Shown in pieces: positions 62,449 through 64,000 of a stretch of DNA of 64,000 bases (positions are counted from its first letter, which is position 1; each line of letters opens with the position of its first letter). The stretch comes from Nemertoderma westbladi (taxonomy: Eukaryota; Xenacoelomorpha; Nemertodermatida; Nemertodermatidae), in NCBI GenBank assembly GCA_032718475.1, contig JAUCBJ010006157.1, positions 30,001 to 94,000 of the forward strand, in the 5' to 3' direction. The notes below the pieces were generated by a model. The model was not told the origin of the DNA, searched no databases, and saw only the letters and a program-made list of their open reading frames with translations. The translations under genes and the position numbers were made by a program.

Positions 62449-64000
62449 TTACGCCAGTAATCGAATAGGTCCCTTGTCTGAACCCAAGATGAGCATTTGG
62501 TTTAGTGGGAGCGAAGCGAGCGAGGAAACTGTCCCTTTGTACACATCGCTAGTGAGTTTAGTTACCGAGGACAACCCCAAATCGTACTGGGGCCCCGTTA
62601 CCAACACGTTATTGGACGAGGTAACGCCGACCAACTGGTTGCTACCGGCAACCACCGAGAGACACTGAACGTCGCCCCCGACGGCGCATCGCGAGACCAC
62701 ACGCGCGTTGTCCGGTTGCCAGGTAACCACCCCGCCGTCCGTCCCGGAGCTCGCGAAGGTGGCCACGTCCCCGGGGATCGCGGCTAGTTGGAGGATCTCC
62801 CCGTCGTGGACGCGCCACCGCGCCACCAACGAGCCCGCGCCGCCGCGCGCGTCCACCGCGCAGACGATCCCCGCGCCCAGGGCCACGCACACGGTCCGTC
62901 GGTTGGCCGCCACGCAACGGGGCGGCCCCGGGGGACTGGACGCGACGCGCCACTCTGCGACCCAACCCTGCGTCACCCTGCAGTCGTAGAGCCGGAGCGA
63001 CGAGTCGGACGCTACGGCGGCGATCAGCGGCGACGGCCCCGGGAGCGGGGCCGCGGCCACCAACGACTTCCCGCCGCCATGGGGCGCAACCGCCACGCAG
63101 ACACCCACGAACGGGTCCCACAGATGGAGCGAACCGTCGCACGAGTAAGCGAGACGCGAGTGCGACAGAAAGCCGACGTCGCTAACGGAACGCTTGTGTC
63201 GGGAGTAGATTGAACGGGAGCGGGCGTGGAACCGCCCGGAACCGGCGTTCCTCACGGACCACAGCCGCACCGTGCGGTCCTTCCCGCCGCTAAGGAACGA
63301 GGTCTCGTTGTCCAACGCCGCCACGCATCGCACCGCCCCAACGTGGCCCACGAACGTCTGCAGTTTGAGTCGACGGAAGGCGAACGCGTCTCCGTCCCGA
63401 TTGGTCGACTGGTTCAACCAATGGGCCTCCCAGTTGCCCCGCAGTACCCGCTCCCCCCGGTTGATGGCGCTGTTTATCCGCCCCAGCGGTAGGCCCCCCG
63501 TCTCTTCGCGCGACGCCCCCAAGAGGGACTCGGCGGCTACGTGTATCCGATTCCCGGAGAGCCGCACGGGGGCGCCCAACTCGACGAACCAACTGGCCCG
63601 GATCCGGGATTCCGGTTCGGCGAACAACGACTCGGCGTCGCGCCATCTAGCGTGCACCCCCTGCACCGCGCCTCTCCCGCCCGCGGCGTCCTCTTGCTGC
63701 GTGCTGAGCGCTCGCTCATGCGAGTTGCACATGTCCCAGACGAGATCGTGATTGGGTAGGATCTTCTCCATGTGGATGTCGCCCATCAGCCGACAGAGCG
63801 GCACGTAGGCCGAGTGCGCCATCTCGGAGGAGAAGACGGCGGAGAGTTGCTCCAACGCGATCTCGTTCCAGGACGCCCGCCGCTCGGCCCGGGACGCCGC
63901 CAACGGGGGAGACAGTTCGTTACCTTCCGCTGGGAGACGCGACAGACGCACCGGGGAGCCGGCGGTCGGCTGCTCCGTATCCGGGTCCACCTTGATGTCG
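62449..64000 (-). CDS. WDR81: WDR81-like protein, C-terminal WD40 propeller (5' part beyond the right edge)
   Basis: The frame is open to the edge and ends in RLLA and TAA at 62449. Counted from 63990, a helical linker leads at about residue 190 to GNWEAHWLNQ, then WD repeats: LQTFVGHVGAVRCVA...FLSGGKDRTVRLWSV, a blade ending LAYSCDGSLHLWDPF, a third ending ASDSSLRLYDCR, later WRVHDGEILQLAAI, and last GTVSSLASLPL with LILGSDKGPIRLLA. From memory the order and the ending match the C-terminal propeller of WDR81, a BEACH-WD protein that works with WDR91 on endosomes to restrain PI3-kinase activity and promote endosome maturation. The BEACH part must lie upstream, outside the window. This exon is GC-rich with strong G/C at third positions, unlike everything else here. 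No intron is visible over 1.5 kb. Confidence 0.85.
   Translation of the reverse strand, partial: DIKVDPDTEQPTAGSPVRLSRLPAEGNELSPPLAASRAERRASWNEIALEQLSAVFSSEMAHSAYVPLCRLMGDIHMEKILPNHDLVWDMCNSHERALSTQQEDAAGGRGAVQGVHARWRDAESLFAEPESRIRASWFVELGAPVRLSGNRIHVAAESLLGASREETGGLPLGRINSAINRGERVLRGNWEAHWLNQSTNRDGDAFAFRRLKLQTFVGHVGAVRCVAALDNETSFLSGGKDRTVRLWSVRNAGSGRFHARSRSIYSRHKRSVSDVGFLSHSRLAYSCDGSLHLWDPFVGVCVAVAPHGGGKSLVAAAPLPGPSPLIAAVASDSSLRLYDCRVTQGWVAEWRVASSPPGPPRCVAANRRTVCVALGAGIVCAVDARGGAGSLVARWRVHDGEILQLAAIPGDVATFASSGTDGGVVTWQPDNARVVSRCAVGGDVQCLSVVAGSNQLVGVTSSNNVLVTGPQYDLGLSSVTKLTSDVYKGTVSSLASLPLNQMLILGSDKGPIRLLA

Noticed and set aside
62642-63759. Several overlapping frames on both strands at the right end
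   Set aside because: GC-rich DNA has few stops; only the WDR81-like frame shows WD repeats.

Overview
The window looks like nuclear DNA of an invertebrate animal, probably marine. It has spliced genes with GT-AG introns, a homologue of the cilium/sperm coiled-coil protein CCDC180, SUV39H-type and WDR81-type genes, a trypsin-fold protease, and an animal set of transposons (BEL/Pao, a CR1/L2-like LINE, an IS3EU-like DNA transposon, a tRNA-derived SINE, many MITEs). Non-coding DNA is AT-rich and keeps reusing the words TACCGGTA and TAGGCCTA. I cannot fix the phylum.

Layout. 1-24890: the 3' end of a CCDC180-like gene on the + strand. Seven short exons fit together with matching phases and are separated by very large minisatellites with 36-, 41-, 30-, 21- and 45-bp units. 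Three of these arrays start at a 5' splice site of the gene. 25871-27178: a four-exon chymotrypsin-like protease with a TATA box. 28.4-31.0 kb: an octamer microsatellite split by a TA-flanked MITE, a tRNA-derived SINE, and a 1.08-kb inverted-repeat element with a second one nested in it. 32.9-41.6 kb, - strand: an unrecognised Gag-like frame with CCHC knuckles and one in-frame amber codon, then a deleted BEL/Pao Gag-protease frame that also has one in-frame amber. 41.6-45 kb: decayed tandem repeats and poly-G runs. 45.0-53.0 kb: a LINE split by a complete 4.3-kb transposon that carries an IS3EU-type DDE transposase and a HECT-like gene. 53349-55820: an intronless SUV39H-like methyltransferase. 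55.8-62.4 kb: AT-rich DNA with MITEs and decayed repeats. 62449 to the right edge: the C-terminal WD40 part of a WDR81-like gene, - strand.

The host genes (CCDC180-like, protease, SUV39H-like, WDR81-like) look functionally unrelated, and I see no operon-like logic. The strongest candidates for something undescribed are (1) minisatellites that grow out of the 5' splice sites of one gene, so that its introns hold long ladders of donor-like sequences, one of them frame-preserving; (2) the HECT-like passenger gene in the IS3EU-like element; (3) the Gag-like frame with its amber codon; and (4) the SUV39H-like protein with PIP-box, SUMO-interaction and KEN-like motifs but no visible chromodomain. 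Assignments to families come from memory of the families and from motifs; no search was run.
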